DNA from: Propionibacteriaceae bacterium
Lineage (GTDB): Bacteria; Actinomycetota; Actinomycetes; Propionibacteriales; Propionibacteriaceae
Reading direction: 5' to 3'
DNA length: 32,889 bases
NCBI GenBank assembly: GCA_030537675.1
Contig: JAUNVL010000018.1
Location: 1 to 32,889 of the forward strand
Made by a program: the position numbers and the translations under genes. The notes under the pieces were generated by a model. The model worked only from the letters and a program-made list of their open reading frames with translations, had not been told where the DNA came from and did no database searches. Positions within the stretch are counted from its first letter, which is position 1. Every line of letters starts with the position of its first letter. Positions 17,003 through 26,231 of the stretch are shown piece after piece.

Positions 17003-17632
17003 GTGAACGCAGTCAAGAATGTTCTTGACAAGGTCCTGTACTGGATCACCGTGGCACTGTTCGCAGTCCTCGTGGTCATCGTCGTGTGGCAGATCGTCAG
17101 CCGACAGGTGTTGCAGGCTCCTGCCACGTGGACCGACGAGGGGGCACGGGTGACCTTCGTGTGGCTCGGTCTGTTTGCCTCCGCGTTCGTCTTCGGGGAG
17201 CGGGGGCATGTCGCGGTCGAGTTCGTGGTCCGCAAGTTCTCCGCCAGCAAGGAGAAGGTGATCGCGATCGTCGTCCAGGTGATCGTGCTGCTCTTCGCCC
17301 TGGTGGTCCTCGTGTGGGGCGGCTGGCGCGCGTCGCAGAACGCCTGGACACAGGGCCTGAGCGCACTGCCGTTCACCTTCGGCCAGATGTATCTGGCGCT
17401 GCCAGTATCCGGTGTGCTGATGGCCTTCTACTCGGTCTACTACATCCTCGGTATCGCGCGCGGCGAGATTTCGCCGTACCCGGAGATGGCGGATGACCCC
17501 GAGCTCCAGATGGACAAGTACGCCGCCGACACACTCGTGCTGCCTGATGCCGACGAGGCTTCGACGCAGGACGGTGGCTCCACCGCTACCCGCCCGGATG
17601 TCTCCGGACGCGAGAACGACAAGGAGGCATGA
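17003..17632 (+). CDS. dctQ: TRAP transporter small permease subunit (DctQ family)
   Basis: 209 residues with four membrane segments in the first 155 residues, starting with VLYWITVALFAVLVVIVVWQIVSRQVL, the classic DctQ opening, followed by TWTDEGARVTFVWLGLFASAFVFGERGHVAVE. The small subunit binds the large permease and completes the elevator-type Na+-coupled transporter. The C-terminal 45 residues are hydrophilic and acidic, longer than in most DctQ proteins. The GTG at 17003 follows GGGAGG (16991-16996). The stop overlaps the start of dctM. Confidence 0.9.
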   Translation: MNAVKNVLDKVLYWITVALFAVLVVIVVWQIVSRQVLQAPATWTDEGARVTFVWLGLFASAFVFGERGHVAVEFVVRKFSASKEKVIAIVVQVIVLLFALVVLVWGGWRASQNAWTQGLSALPFTFGQMYLALPVSGVLMAFYSVYYILGIARGEISPYPEMADDPELQMDKYAADTLVLPDADEASTQDGGSTATRPDVSGRENDKEA

Positions 17633-18945
17633 TGGATCCCTCAACGCTCGCTGGGCTCATCCTGCTGTTCGGGATCATCATCGGCATCGTCTTCTCGGTG
17701 CCCATTGCCGTCGTCATCGGCAGCGTGTCACTGCTCGCGGCGGTGACGCTGCTCGGCCTCGAAGAAGCTGTCCTGGCCACCGCGCAGCGCATGTTCACGG
17801 GCATCAACTCCTTCCCGCTGCTCGCCATCCCGCTCTTCGTGCTGGCTGGCGTCATCATGAACAACGGCGGTATCGCCGGCAGGCTCGTGGATGCCGCCAA
17901 GGTCATGACGGGCAGGATGCCCGCCTCCCTGGCCCAGACCAACATCGTGGCCAACTCGCTGTTCGGTGCGGTCTCGGGTGCGGCCGTTGCGGCAGCCGCC
18001 GCCGTCGGCACTGTCATGAACCCGCGCATGGTCAAGGAGAAGTACGACAGACGCTTCGCGGCTGCCGTCAACGTCGCCTCGGCACCCTCCGGCATGCTCA
18101 TTCCCCCGTCGAACACGTTCATCGTCTACTCGCTGGTCTCCAGCACGTCGATTGCCGCGCTGTTCATGGCGGGCCTGATCCCGGGAATCCTGTGGGCCCT
18201 CGCCTGCATGATCGTGACGTACCTGTACGCCCGCCGGCAGCCCGGCAAACTGAAGTCTGACGATCATGTCTCGTTCACCCAGGGGCTGCTCGTCATCTGG
18301 CGCGCGGTGCCGTCGCTCCTGATGATCATCATCGTCGTGGGTGGCATCCTGGCCGGATTCTTCACGGCGACGGAGTCAGCGTCGATCGCCGTGGTCTACT
18401 GCCTCATCCTCTCGGCGATCTACCGGTCGATCAAGGTCAGCGAACTGCCGGACATCCTCATCGACGCAGGCCGCACCACGGCCATCGTCATGCTGCTGGT
18501 GGCGGTCTCCACGGCGCTCTCGTTCGTGATGTCGTTCGCGCGCATCCCGGACCTGATCTCCGACACCATCCTGGGCGTCACGGACAGCAAGGTGGTGGTC
18601 CTGCTCATCATGATGGTGGTGCTGCTGGTCATCGGAACCTTCATGGACCCGACGCCCGCCATCCTGATCTTCGTTCCGATCTTCCTGCCGATCGCGCTGG
18701 AACTCGGCGTGGATCCCGTGCACTTCGGCGCGATGGTGGTGATGAACCTCTCGCTGGGTGTCATCACTCCGCCGGTGGGCAACGTCCTGTTCGTGGGAGC
18801 ACGAGTTGCACGGCTCCGCATCGAGCCGGTCATCGGGAAGCTCTGGCCCTTCCTCATCGCCATCCTCGTGGCGCTGTTCATGGTGGTCTTCATCCCGCAA
18901 CTATCACTGTGGCTACCGAAGGCGATGGGCCTCATCGCTGGATGA
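17632..18945 (+). CDS. dctM: TRAP transporter large permease subunit (DctM family)
   Basis: 437 residues, about twelve hydrophobic segments. Family landmarks include INSFPLLAIPLFVLAGVIMNNGGIA, NSLFGAVSGAAVAAAAAVG, ASAPSGMLIPPSNTFIVYS and LSLGVITPPVGNVLFVG. It forms the Na+-driven translocation path of the TRAP system. AGGAGG (17622-17627) is one base from an ATG at 17629 but four bases from the ATG at 17632, so the second start is preferred (TGATG overlap with dctQ). Confidence 0.92.
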   Translation: MDPSTLAGLILLFGIIIGIVFSVPIAVVIGSVSLLAAVTLLGLEEAVLATAQRMFTGINSFPLLAIPLFVLAGVIMNNGGIAGRLVDAAKVMTGRMPASLAQTNIVANSLFGAVSGAAVAAAAAVGTVMNPRMVKEKYDRRFAAAVNVASAPSGMLIPPSNTFIVYSLVSSTSIAALFMAGLIPGILWALACMIVTYLYARRQPGKLKSDDHVSFTQGLLVIWRAVPSLLMIIIVVGGILAGFFTATESASIAVVYCLILSAIYRSIKVSELPDILIDAGRTTAIVMLLVAVSTALSFVMSFARIPDLISDTILGVTDSKVVVLLIMMVVLLVIGTFMDPTPAILIFVPIFLPIALELGVDPVHFGAMVVMNLSLGVITPPVGNVLFVGARVARLRIEPVIGKLWPFLIAILVALFMVVFIPQLSLWLPKAMGLIAG

Positions 18946-18956
18946 CCCGTGGTACG

Positions 18957-19000
18957 AAAAGGGGCGCGCTGGCCGATGTGATCGGTCGCGCGCCCTTTTT
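18957..19000 (+). terminator. Rho-independent terminator of the TRAP operon
   Basis: GGGCGCGC (18962-18969) pairs with GCGCGCCC (18988-18995); the stem extends outward as AAAAG against TTTTT and inward as GGCCGAT/ATCGGTC around a short loop. It is followed by TTTTT. It starts 11 bases after dctM and is the clearest terminator in the window. Confidence 0.92.
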
Positions 19001-19108
19001 CCTGCCCACGGCACCGGACGCCAACATTTTCCTCAACGCGTCCTGCGCCTTGCCCCCCGAAGACCCACCGTTGGATAGGCTGCGACAAAACTAGGGGGAT
19101 TGTTCACC

Positions 19109-20935
19109 ATGGGTCTGCAGAATGAACTGCTCGGCTTCGCCACCTCTGTTGGCGACATGTTCCGAAATCGCGTGGCGGAGACGCCCGACGTCCTTGCCTT
19201 CATGGAGCCCGACAGGGCGGAGGGGCCCAACACCTGGACGAAGTACACGTGGGCGGAGACTCGCGAGCACGTCGACCTCGTGGCCGCCGGGCTGCTGGCC
19301 CGCGGGCTGAAGCACGAGGAACGTGTTGGCATCATCTCCAACACCCGTCTCGAGTGGATCATCGTCGACCTCGCCATCGCGTGCGCCGCCGGTGCCACCA
19401 CCACCGTGTACCCCAACACTCACGCGGGTGACGTCAGCTACATCCTGGGGGACTCCGAATCCGTCGTTGTCGTCGCCGAGAACGCGGAACAGTTGGCCAA
19501 GGTCAGCGGGAACGAGGAACTCGAGGGCACGGTCCACACCATCGTGGTGCTGGATGCCGACGGCGTGGAGGAGACAGACCGCATCATCACCTACGCCACG
19601 CTCAAGCGGCTCGGACGCGAGGCACTGGAGGGCAACCCCACGCTGGTGGATGATGCCATCGCCAGCACCCACCACGACAGCCTCAGCACCCTGATCTACA
19701 CCTCCGGCACCACGGGACAACCCAAGGGCGTGCGGCTCAACCATGCATCGTGGGTGTACGAGGGCGCAGCGACGAAGCACTGGGACCTGCTCTCAACCGA
19801 GGATCTGCAGTACCTCTGGTTGCCGCTCAGTCACGTCTTCGGCAAAGCACTGCTGGCGGTCCAGTTGGCGTACGGCTTCGGTTCGGCCGTCGATGGACGG
19901 ATCGAACGGATCGTTGCCGGTCTCGGCGAGGTCAAGCCCACCTTCATGTGCGGTGCGCCGCGGATCTTCGAGAAGGTGCGCGCCGCGGTGCTGACGGGCA
20001 GCACCGGGCTGAAGGGCCGCATCGCCCGCTGGGCCTTCAGCGTTGGTGCCAGGAGCCGCCCCTACCGCCTCGAGGGCAGGGACATGCCCAAGCTCCTCAG
20101 CGCCCAGTACGCCGTGGCCGACAAGCTGGTGTTCAGCAAGCTGAAGGAGAAGCTGGGAGGACGGATCCGGTTCCTCATCTCGGGCTCCGCCAAGCTGTCG
20201 TCCCAGGTCCAGGCGTGGTTCTACTCCGCAGGCATCCTGATCGTCGAGGGCTATGGCACCACCGAGACGAGCGCCATCGCCTTCCTGAACGTCCCCACCG
20301 ATCCGCAGTTCGGCACTGTCGGCAAGGCGTTGCCCGGCACGGAGGCCAAACTGGCCGAGGACCACGAGGTCCTGATCCGCGGCCCCATCATCACGCCCGG
20401 CTACCACAACCTGCAGGAACTGACCGACGAGGTGCTGGTCGACGGCTGGTACCACACCGGCGACATCGGGCAGTTCGACGCGAACGGCAACCTCACCATC
20501 ACGGACCGCAAGAAGGACCTCTTCAAGACCTCCGGCGGCAAGTACGTGGCCCCGCAGAAGGTGGAGGGGGCCATCACGGCCAACATCCCCTACATCTCAC
20601 AGGCGGTGGCCGTGGGTGACGGACGCAAGTACTGCGCAGCCCTGCTGGTGCTGGATCCGGTGCTGCTGGAGAAGTGGGCACAGAAGCGCTCCCTGACACA
20701 TCTCACCTACGCCGAACTGACGCAGTTGCCGGAGATCCGGGAGTCCATCGGACGCCAGATCGAGCGGGCCAACGCACGTCTGGAGCGTTGGGAGACCGTG
20801 AAGCGGTTCGCCATCCTGGACGACGAACTGACCGTCGACAACGACGGGGTCACGCCCAACATGAAGATCCGACGCTCCGTGGTGTCCAAGCAGTACGCCG
20901 ACCTCGTCGAGTCGCTGTACGACCAAGAGGACTGA
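19109..20935 (+). CDS. Long-chain acyl-CoA synthetase (AMP-forming)
   Basis: 608 residues, ANL superfamily (FadD15-like). Motifs: YTSGTTGQPKG (near 200; phosphate-binding loop), LWLPLSHVFGK, GYGTTETS (near 381), WYHTGDIGQFD, and TDRKKDLFKTSGGKYVAP (near 465; hinge and Lys region). It activates long-chain fatty acids with ATP and CoA for lipid synthesis or beta-oxidation, at the cytoplasmic face of the membrane. AGGGGG (19093-19098) is ten bases before the ATG at 19109; a TTG at 19100 touches the ribosome site and is unlikely. A possible -10 TAGGCT lies at 19076-19081. The stop codon directly abuts the next gene. Confidence 0.9.
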   Translation: MGLQNELLGFATSVGDMFRNRVAETPDVLAFMEPDRAEGPNTWTKYTWAETREHVDLVAAGLLARGLKHEERVGIISNTRLEWIIVDLAIACAAGATTTVYPNTHAGDVSYILGDSESVVVVAENAEQLAKVSGNEELEGTVHTIVVLDADGVEETDRIITYATLKRLGREALEGNPTLVDDAIASTHHDSLSTLIYTSGTTGQPKGVRLNHASWVYEGAATKHWDLLSTEDLQYLWLPLSHVFGKALLAVQLAYGFGSAVDGRIERIVAGLGEVKPTFMCGAPRIFEKVRAAVLTGSTGLKGRIARWAFSVGARSRPYRLEGRDMPKLLSAQYAVADKLVFSKLKEKLGGRIRFLISGSAKLSSQVQAWFYSAGILIVEGYGTTETSAIAFLNVPTDPQFGTVGKALPGTEAKLAEDHEVLIRGPIITPGYHNLQELTDEVLVDGWYHTGDIGQFDANGNLTITDRKKDLFKTSGGKYVAPQKVEGAITANIPYISQAVAVGDGRKYCAALLVLDPVLLEKWAQKRSLTHLTYAELTQLPEIRESIGRQIERANARLERWETVKRFAILDDELTVDNDGVTPNMKIRRSVVSKQYADLVESLYDQED

Positions 20936-21784
20936 GTGTTCAGGTTCTCCTGCCCTCTGCGCTGGTCCGACCTGGACGCACAGGGCCACGTCAACAATGC
21001 CCACATCGTGGACTACATGCAGGAGGCACGCGTCGCCTTCTTCCGCAGCGGGTCCACCTCGGGCCTGCTGGACTCCGGAATAGTGGTGGTGGGGCACCAG
21101 GTGGAGTACCTCTCCGCCGTTGAGTACAGCACTGACGGCGTGGACATTGACCTGAGCGTCGTCTCACTGGGTGGTTCCCGTTTCGAGGTGGCCTACGACG
21201 TCAGGCAGGACTCCCGGCCTGTGGCGCGGGCTCGCACCGTGCTGTGTCCCTTTGACTTCGAACGGGGGCGGCCCGCACGACTGGGCGACGCCGACCGCCA
21301 GTTCCTGGCGTCCGTGCAGGCGGAGACCCCGCCGATGCGCGCCATCCCCGAGGTGCCGCTGGGCGGGCAGGGGACCGTTACCGACCTGTTCGTCCGGTGG
21401 TCCGACCACGACTCCTACGCTCACGTCAACAACGCGAAGATGTACGACTACTTCCAGCAGGCCCGCATCGAGGTCACCTCGCAATGGGATCCGACGATGG
21501 CGCGGGCCGGCGCGGGGGACTCCCAGTACATGTGGCTCGTGGCACGCCAGGACGTCGACTACGTCGCCCAGTTGTCCCACCGCCTGGCCCCGTATGCGGT
21601 CCGCACGGCGCCAGTGGCTTTGGGAACCTCCTCGATGACCCTGTCCGTCGAGGTGTTCGACCCGCAGGCCGACACCGTGTTCGCCCGCGGTCGCACCGTG
21701 CTGGTGTGTGCGGACCGCGAGCTGCGCCCCGTCCCGCTGCCGGACTCCATCAGGGAGCGGCTGGCGCCACATCTGGCCGGTTGA
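20936..21784 (+). CDS. Double-hotdog acyl-CoA thioesterase (4HBT type)
   Basis: 282 residues made of two 4HBT-type hotdog domains. Domain 1 has RWSDLDAQGHVNNAHIVDYM and domain 2 RWSDHDSYAHVNNAKMYDYF; in each the Asp-x-x-x-HVNN motif provides the active site. It would hydrolyse acyl-CoA to acid and CoA. The GTG start follows the acyl-CoA synthetase stop with no gap and AAGAGG (20925-20930) is five bases upstream, so it is coupled to the enzyme that makes its substrate. The 3' end overlaps the convergent membrane-protein gene by 35 bases. Confidence 0.85.
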   Translation: MFRFSCPLRWSDLDAQGHVNNAHIVDYMQEARVAFFRSGSTSGLLDSGIVVVGHQVEYLSAVEYSTDGVDIDLSVVSLGGSRFEVAYDVRQDSRPVARARTVLCPFDFERGRPARLGDADRQFLASVQAETPPMRAIPEVPLGGQGTVTDLFVRWSDHDSYAHVNNAKMYDYFQQARIEVTSQWDPTMARAGAGDSQYMWLVARQDVDYVAQLSHRLAPYAVRTAPVALGTSSMTLSVEVFDPQADTVFARGRTVLVCADRELRPVPLPDSIRERLAPHLAG

Positions 21785-22625
21785 GCCGCGGTGTGCCCTG
21801 GGCCGGCTGATTCATCGTGAAACTGTCGTTGATCGCATTTTCGAGGGCCAGCCCGCGCACGATCCAGGCCGTGGAGAAAGCCCAAATTGCCAGACTCTCC
21901 AACCAGAAGATGGGGCGGTAGCGGCCCAGGCTGAAGATGACCTCGATGGGCAGGAACTTCCAGACGACGATGACCACCAGGGCCGTCACGATCACCACGC
22001 CACACATGCGATAGAGGACGACCCGGCGCCGGTAACCATCACTGTTCACCACGCTGCGGGGGAGCAGGACCAGGCAGAAGGCCACCAGGCACAGGAAAAA
22101 CACCGTGGCCCCGCCGGCGTGGATCAGGTCGGAGACCCTGCCTCCGACGATGCACTGGGCCAGGGTGCACCTGTCGTCGTTGCGCGGGGTGATGGGGAAG
22201 AAGGCAATGCACAGGGCGGCGATGGCGGCAATCTTGCCCACGCGACGGTCGGCGCGGAGGTCGGCGTCGCGGTCGCTGAATCCCCGGTAGCTCCACAGGA
22301 ACACCGCCATCGTGGTGAGGGTCCCCACCATCAGGTCGCGCATCGGTGTGAAGTAGTACTCCGACAGGCTGCCGCGGATCGACGCGCCCGTCATGACGCT
22401 CCAGGCCAGCATGGATGCGGGCAGGAAGAAGCCCAGGATGGCGATGACTCGCCCCGAGGTGAGGAACGAGACGACGAGTTGGTGGCTCGCCCGGCCAGTG
22501 GTGGGAGAGGGACCTCCCGCGGGTTCTACTGGCTGCGCCATGGCCGCGCCCTGCGCAGAGATGGTGTCCTGCGCTGAAGCGACGGCGCCTCCGCGCAGCC
22601 GGAGGAAGATGTTGCTCGTGGTCAT
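21750..22625 (-). CDS. Six-TM integral membrane protein, function unknown
   Basis: 291 residues. A hydrophilic N-terminus of about 48 residues precedes six hydrophobic segments at about 52-75, 93-115, 130-146, 165-188, 205-226 and 240-262. The segment SLSEYYFTPMRDLMVGTLTTMAVFLWSYRGF recurs in hypothetical membrane proteins, but I cannot assign a named family or function. GGGAGGGG stands just before the ATG at 22625. Its last 35 bases run antisense to the end of the thioesterase gene, so the 3' ends of the two transcripts are complementary. Confidence 0.7.
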   Translation of the reverse strand: MTTSNIFLRLRGGAVASAQDTISAQGAAMAQPVEPAGGPSPTTGRASHQLVVSFLTSGRVIAILGFFLPASMLAWSVMTGASIRGSLSEYYFTPMRDLMVGTLTTMAVFLWSYRGFSDRDADLRADRRVGKIAAIAALCIAFFPITPRNDDRCTLAQCIVGGRVSDLIHAGGATVFFLCLVAFCLVLLPRSVVNSDGYRRRVVLYRMCGVVIVTALVVIVVWKFLPIEVIFSLGRYRPIFWLESLAIWAFSTAWIVRGLALENAINDSFTMNQPAQGTPRLNRPDVAPAAP

Positions 22626-22693
22626 GGTCCCCTCCCGACGGTGTCACGGCGACGTTCATCCTGTCACACGTCTCGAGGCAGTTCCGTGACGTG

Positions 22694-23647
22694 TCAGTAG
22701 GCGCGGGGTTGGGGAAATTCCATGGGGGTGAGCTTGGCCCGCCTGCTGATCAGATCCCGTGCGTGGGCATCCAGGCGGAAGTCCTCATCGCTGCGCAGAA
22801 CTGCCTGGGGTACCGGGGCGGCTCGCCCGCTGGCATCCCGGGTCACGAAGACGCTCATGCAGCGCGTGGTCTCGCGCCACTGCGTGCCCCGTGGGTCCCG
22901 CGCTCGCACGTGCACCGCGATGTGCATGCTGTGCTCTCCCGTGTGGATCAGGCGGGACTGGAGTTCCACGACGTCCCCGATGTGGATGGGTGCCATGAAG
23001 TGGATTCCTCCGGAGTAGACGGCCACGGCCTCGGCGCCGCACCACCCCATGGCGCAGGTGCGAGCCACATCCTCGATCCATCGCATCACGGTGCCGCCGT
23101 GGGCGTTGCCGGCCCAGTTCGCGTCCGTGGGGGCGGCCAGGAACTGGAAGGTCTCCCTCTGCAGGGTTCCCGCTTCCGTGTACTCCTGGGCCTGCATCGC
23201 ATCGCGGATCTCCTTGCGTGCGGCGATGCGCTCGACGGCTCCGGCGGACAGTTGCGCCGCCTCGTCATCTGCAGGTGTGAACTGTGGAACCGGCGTTGCA
23301 CGCCCGTGTTCATCCATCGCCACGAACACCAGGATGCAGTCCATGGCAGGACGGAAGATGCGCTCGTGCACATGGGCTGCGTCCACCGTGACCACCACCT
23401 GCATGCTGGTGCGTCCCGTCTGCACCACGCGGGCATGCACCTCGATGAGATCCCCGCTCTCGATGGGCCTCTTGAAGTGCACGTTGCCGACGTATGCCGT
23501 GACGCAGTAGAGGCCGCTGTAGCCCACGGCGCACGCGTATCCGGCCTTGTCTATCCACTCGAGCACGCTGCCCGCCTGGACTGTCTTCCCGTCGTCGGAC
23601 ACATCGTTGGGTGCAGCCAGGAAACGCAACGTCATGACGTCATTCAT
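22694..23647 (-). CDS. Acyl-CoA thioesterase, tandem hotdog (BFIT/ACOT-like)
   Basis: 317 residues with two hotdog domains (about 1-150 and 170-317). Each has the family pattern: GSVLEWIDKAGYACAVGYSG and GGTVMRWIEDVARTCAMGWCG for the long helix, and YVGNVHFKRPIESGDLIEVHARV and YSGGIHFMAPIHIGDVVELQSRL for the central strands. These enzymes hydrolyse short- or medium-chain acyl-CoA. It is a different hotdog subfamily from the thioesterase at 20936. The start at 23647 (MNDVMTLRFLAAP) matches where the first domain begins; a GAGG lies three bases upstream. A longer reading to 23779 would cover the arabinose operator. Confidence 0.85.
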   Translation of the reverse strand: MNDVMTLRFLAAPNDVSDDGKTVQAGSVLEWIDKAGYACAVGYSGLYCVTAYVGNVHFKRPIESGDLIEVHARVVQTGRTSMQVVVTVDAAHVHERIFRPAMDCILVFVAMDEHGRATPVPQFTPADDEAAQLSAGAVERIAARKEIRDAMQAQEYTEAGTLQRETFQFLAAPTDANWAGNAHGGTVMRWIEDVARTCAMGWCGAEAVAVYSGGIHFMAPIHIGDVVELQSRLIHTGEHSMHIAVHVRARDPRGTQWRETTRCMSVFVTRDASGRAAPVPQAVLRSDEDFRLDAHARDLISRRAKLTPMEFPQPRAY

Positions 23648-23739
23648 GGCCTCATGGTAGTCACACAGGCGACGGGGGGCAGACCCGCCACCCGGGGACA
23701 TCACGGATGGGTCACAGTCCTTCTCGCCACGAGGGGCAG

Positions 23740-23779
23740 TTCGTCCGAGAAGTTGTCGGGTGATAATGTGAACGTTCAC
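23740..23779 (+). promoter_or_regulatory. ara promoter and LacI-type operator GTGAACGTTCAC
   Basis: Candidate -35 TTCGTC (23740-23745), a 16-base spacer, and -10 GATAAT (23762-23767). Immediately behind is the perfect 12-base palindrome GTGAACGTTCAC (23768-23779), covering the transcription start. CG-centred palindromes of this kind are the normal target of LacI-family regulators, and one is encoded at the end of this operon. Binding there would block initiation in the absence of the sugar signal. Confidence 0.7.
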
Positions 23780-23808
23780 GCATCACAGCTTGTATCTGGA
23801 GGAAAGTC

Positions 23809-25500
23809 ATGGCGGAGCGCGACCAATCCCTGCTGATCGGTATCGACTTCGGCACCCTCTCGGGACGTGCGGTGGTGGTGCGGGCCAGTGACGGCGAGGA
23901 GCTCGGCTCCGCCGTCCACGAATACGGCCATGCCGTCATGGAGTCGCGCCTGAGCGCTGGTGACGGGCGAAGGCTGGGCCCCGACTGGGCGCTCCAGAAC
24001 GCCAATGACTACCGCGACGTGCTCCGCTCCGCGGTGCCCGCCGCGTTGGCCGATGCCGGTGTGGATGCTGGCGACGTGGTGGGTATCGGCACGGACTTCA
24101 CCGCCTGCACCATGATCCCCGTCACCGACGATGGGACGCCTCTCAGTGAACTGGACGAATTCGCCAACGACCCGCACGCGTACGTGAAGCTCTGGAAACA
24201 CCACGCGGCGCAGCCCCACGCGGACCGCATCACGGCGCTGGCACACGAGCGTGACGAGCCGTGGATCGCCCGCTACGGGGGACTCATCTCGTCCGAGTGG
24301 GAACTCGCGAAGGGCCTGCAACTCTTTGAGGAGGCGCCCCACGTCTACGACGCCATGGACCGTTGGGTGGAGGCGGCCGACTGGATCGTCTGGCAGCTCT
24401 GCGGTGCCTATGTGCGCAACGCCTGCACCGCCGGCTACAAGGGCAACTACCAGGACGGGCAGTACCCGAGCGTCGAATACCTGGAGGCGCTCTCACCGGG
24501 CTTCGGAGGGTTCATCGCGGAGAAGGTGGAGCACCCCATCGGGCAGTTGGGTTCCAGGGCTGGCGGGCTCACGGCAGAGGCCGCTGCCTGGACCGGTCTG
24601 CGCGAAGGCATCGCGGTGGCCGTCGGGAACGTCGACGCGCACGTCACGGCGCCCGCGGCCCAGGCCACTGCACCGGGCCAGATGGTGGCCATCATGGGCA
24701 CATCCACGTGCCACGTCGTGAACGGGGCACAACTGCGGGAAGTCCCCGGCATGTGTGGGGTTGTCGATGGCGGCATCATCGCGGGCCAGTGGGGCTACGA
24801 GGCGGGGCAGTCCGGCGTGGGCGACATTCTTGGCTGGTTCGTGGACAACTGCGTGCCCGGCGCCTACGAGGATGCCGCCCGCGCCGCTGGGCAGAGTGTC
24901 CACGAGTACCTGACGTCGCTCGCTGAGCAGCAGGACGTGGGCGCGCATGGGCTGGTGGCGCTGGACTGGCACTCCGGCAATCGCTCCGTGCTGGTGGACC
25001 ACGAGCTGTCCGGCGTCATGGTGGGTCAGACGCTCGCGACGACGCCGGAAGACCAGTACCGCGCGCTGGTGGAGTCCACCGCTTTCGGTACCCGCACAAT
25101 CGTGGAGGCGTTCAACACCGCAGGGGTGGCCATCACCGAGTTCATCGCCGCTGGCGGCCTGCTCCGGAACCCGTTCCTGATGCAGGTGTACTGCGACGTG
25201 CTGGGCATGCCGATCTCCGTCATCACCTCTTCGCAGGGCCCGGCACTCGGCTCGGCGATCCATGCCGCAGCCGCCGCGGGCCTCTACCCGGACGTCGACG
25301 CCGCGGGTAAGGCCATGGGCAGGCGGCAGGAGGGGGCCTACACCCCCAACCCTGCGTCCGTGGCGGCCTATGACCGCCTCTACGCGCTCTACGTGGCGGT
25401 CCACGACCACTTCGGCCGCGACCACCGCGACATCATGCACACCCTGCGCGCCCTGCGCCGGGAGGCGCACGACACAACGACATCGAAGGAGAAGGCGTGA
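23809..25500 (+). CDS. araB: Ribulokinase
   Basis: 563 residues, FGGY carbohydrate kinase family. It phosphorylates L-ribulose to L-ribulose 5-phosphate with ATP. Landmarks: GIDFGTLSGRAVVV (phosphate 1 region), KLWKHHAAQPHADRI, ARYGGLISSEWELAKGLQ, MGTSTCHVV (adenosine region), and AAGGLLRNPFLMQVYCDVL. TGGAGGAAAG is well spaced before the ATG at 23809. First gene of the ara operon; its stop overlaps araD (GTGA). Confidence 0.95.
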   Translation: MAERDQSLLIGIDFGTLSGRAVVVRASDGEELGSAVHEYGHAVMESRLSAGDGRRLGPDWALQNANDYRDVLRSAVPAALADAGVDAGDVVGIGTDFTACTMIPVTDDGTPLSELDEFANDPHAYVKLWKHHAAQPHADRITALAHERDEPWIARYGGLISSEWELAKGLQLFEEAPHVYDAMDRWVEAADWIVWQLCGAYVRNACTAGYKGNYQDGQYPSVEYLEALSPGFGGFIAEKVEHPIGQLGSRAGGLTAEAAAWTGLREGIAVAVGNVDAHVTAPAAQATAPGQMVAIMGTSTCHVVNGAQLREVPGMCGVVDGGIIAGQWGYEAGQSGVGDILGWFVDNCVPGAYEDAARAAGQSVHEYLTSLAEQQDVGAHGLVALDWHSGNRSVLVDHELSGVMVGQTLATTPEDQYRALVESTAFGTRTIVEAFNTAGVAITEFIAAGGLLRNPFLMQVYCDVLGMPISVITSSQGPALGSAIHAAAAAGLYPDVDAAGKAMGRRQEGAYTPNPASVAAYDRLYALYVAVHDHFGRDHRDIMHTLRALRREAHDTTTSKEKA

Positions 25501-26231
25501 GCATCGTCCTGGCGGAACTGCCCGTCGACCAACAACAGGCGGTGGCCCACACCCGGGAGAGGGTGGCGCGGCTGCACGCGGAACTGCCACGCAACGGCCT
25601 GGTGGTGTGGACTGCCGGCAACGTGTCGGAGCGGGTGCCGGGTCTGGACCTGTTCGTCATCAAGCCCTCGGGAGTGTCCTACGACGAGCTGGCCGCCGAC
25701 GTGATGGTGGTGTGCACGCTCGATGGCAACAAGATCGACGACGGCACCGCGGAATTGCTCGCACCGTCGTCGGACACCGCCGCGCACGCCTACGTGTACC
25801 GGCACATGGCGCACGTGGGAGGCGTCGTGCACACGCACTCCACGTATGCGACGGCGTGGGCTGCCCGCCGTGAACCCATCCCGTGCGTACTGACCATGAT
25901 GGCGGACGAGTTCGGCGGCGACATACCGATCGGGCCGTTCGCACTCATCGGTGATGATTCCATCGGGGCGGGGATCGTGGAGACACTCCGCGACTCGCGC
26001 AGCCCCGCCGTGCTCATGGCCAACCATGGCCCGTTCACCATCGGGAAGGATGGCCTTGCCGCGGTGAAGGCCGCCGTCATGGTGGAAGAAGTGGCCAGGA
26101 CCGTCCACATCTCACTCCAGTTGGGTGAGCCCCACCCCATCGACGACTCCGACGTGACCTCGCTGTTCAACCGCTACCAGAAGGCCTACGGTCAGCCGAC
26201 CGGGCCCAGCGCACCAGGAGAGACCCGATGA
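25497..26231 (+). CDS. araD: L-ribulose-5-phosphate 4-epimerase
   Basis: 244 residues, class II aldolase/epimerase family. It converts L-ribulose 5-phosphate to D-xylulose 5-phosphate, feeding the pentose phosphate pathway. Motifs: [11 protein letters not shown] and [11 protein letters not shown] (phosphate pocket), [13 protein letters not shown] with the zinc-binding H-x-H, and [11 protein letters not shown] with the third zinc histidine. GTG 25497 follows AAGGAG (25486-25491) and overlaps the araB stop. Its own stop overlaps the araA start. Confidence 0.93.
   Translation: MSIVLAELPVDQQQAVAHTRERVARLHAELPRNGLVVWTAGNVSERVPGLDLFVIKPSGVSYDELAADVMVVCTLDGNKIDDGTAELLAPSSDTAAHAYVYRHMAHVGGVVHTHSTYATAWAARREPIPCVLTMMADEFGGDIPIGPFALIGDDSIGAGIVETLRDSRSPAVLMANHGPFTIGKDGLAAVKAAVMVEEVARTVHISLQLGEPHPIDDSDVTSLFNRYQKAYGQPTGPSAPGETR

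Noticed and set aside
22661-22697. Bulged hairpin behind the minus-strand thioesterase as a terminator
   Set aside because: Ten pairs can form with a two-base bulge, but it includes the stop codon and has no T-tract, so I do not call it as a feature.
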